Of a stretch of 7,167 nucleotides of DNA, positions 6,943-7,167 are shown piece after piece. This DNA comes from Caldifarciminota bacterium (lineage in GTDB: Bacteria; Hydrothermota; Hydrothermia; S141-80), in contig JALUJC010000315.1 in assembly GCA_027053375.1 (NCBI GenBank), positions 1 through 7,167 of the forward strand. The letters are read 5' to 3'. The notes beneath the pieces were generated by a model, which saw only the letters and a program-made list of their open reading frames with translations, did no database searches and was not told the DNA's origin. The translations under genes and the position numbers were made by a program. Position 1 is the first letter of the stretch; each line of letters starts with the position of its first letter.

Positions 6943-7167
6943 GAAGGTGAATCATGCTCCGTCTCGGGGGGTGGGGCGGTTTCCTCCTCCTGGAGTTCCT
7001 CCAGAATTTCTGGATCCAGCACACGGGTTGCGGCACGCTGGGTTTTGGTTCGGGTGTCAATCCGGAGGGTTTTGGCAGTGGATTCGGTGATTCGCTGGTG
7101 GGTTTTGAGCTCCTGCATGGCCCGATTGAGCACCTGGGTGAGGTGTTCATTGCCCAGTTTCTGCGTG
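6939..7167 (-). CDS. C-terminal end of unidentified protein, possibly TelA-like (partial)
   Basis: Seventy-five codons and a TGA stop of a gene that begins beyond the right edge. The visible part is hydrophilic and mostly helical by composition (QVLNRAMQELKTHQRITEST, then KTLRIDTRTKTQRAATRVLD), and ends in an acidic, proline-containing tail (EELQEEETAPPPETEHDSPS). There is no hydrophobic segment, so it is not the missing ABC permease, at least at this end. The stretch from ITESTAKTL to RAATRVLDPEIL loosely recalls the C-terminal region of TelA (toxic anion resistance) proteins, but this is memory-based and weak. Its stop overlaps the ABC ATPase start by four bases (ATGA), supporting the frame and placing it in the same operon. 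Confidence 0.65.
   Translation of the reverse strand, partial: TQKLGNEHLTQVLNRAMQELKTHQRITESTAKTLRIDTRTKTQRAATRVLDPEILEELQEEETAPPPETEHDSPS

Overview
The window is a compact stretch of bacterial chromosome, moderately GC-rich, with no mobile elements, RNA genes or CRISPR. The coding content is dense, genes overlap repeatedly, and the housekeeping proteins are divergent (short RsmG, arginine- and proline-rich proteins). This suggests a streamlined bacterium, possibly a thermophile or a deep-branching phylum such as Chloroflexota or a candidate phylum. That placement is inference; no taxon-specific marker is visible.

Layout. Plus strand, 1-1552: the last 56 codons of an ornithine carbamoyltransferase (argF), a 43-bp gap holding a perfect 12-bp hairpin, then a complete 445-aa membrane sugar-phosphate transferase that primes polysaccharide synthesis on a lipid carrier. 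Minus strand, 7167 down to 1506: five genes packed head to tail with no spacer. In transcription order they are the C-terminal end of an unidentified protein (weakly TelA-like), a FecE/BtuD-type ABC transporter ATPase, a short RsmG-like 16S rRNA methyltransferase, a 1073-aa zinc-ribbon / class III nucleotide cyclase / AAA-STAND ATPase / TPR signalling protein, and a CDF-family metal transporter. Consecutive genes overlap by 4, 41, 4 and 23 bp, so they very probably form one translationally coupled operon whose promoter lies beyond the right edge. The two transcription units converge and their coding sequences overlap by 47 bp at 1506-1552.

Functionally the minus-strand operon could link metal traffic (the CDF exporter, and perhaps the ABC ATPase if its substrate is a metal chelate) with a cytoplasmic signalling ATPase/cyclase and a ribosome modification enzyme. 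The sequence shows only the linkage; a shared pathway is inference. The most unusual points are the cyclase's non-canonical purine-specifying residues, the Glu/Asn metal site of the CDF protein, the ABC ATPase without a permease beside it, and the overlapping convergent gene ends. No clearly new multi-gene system is evident.
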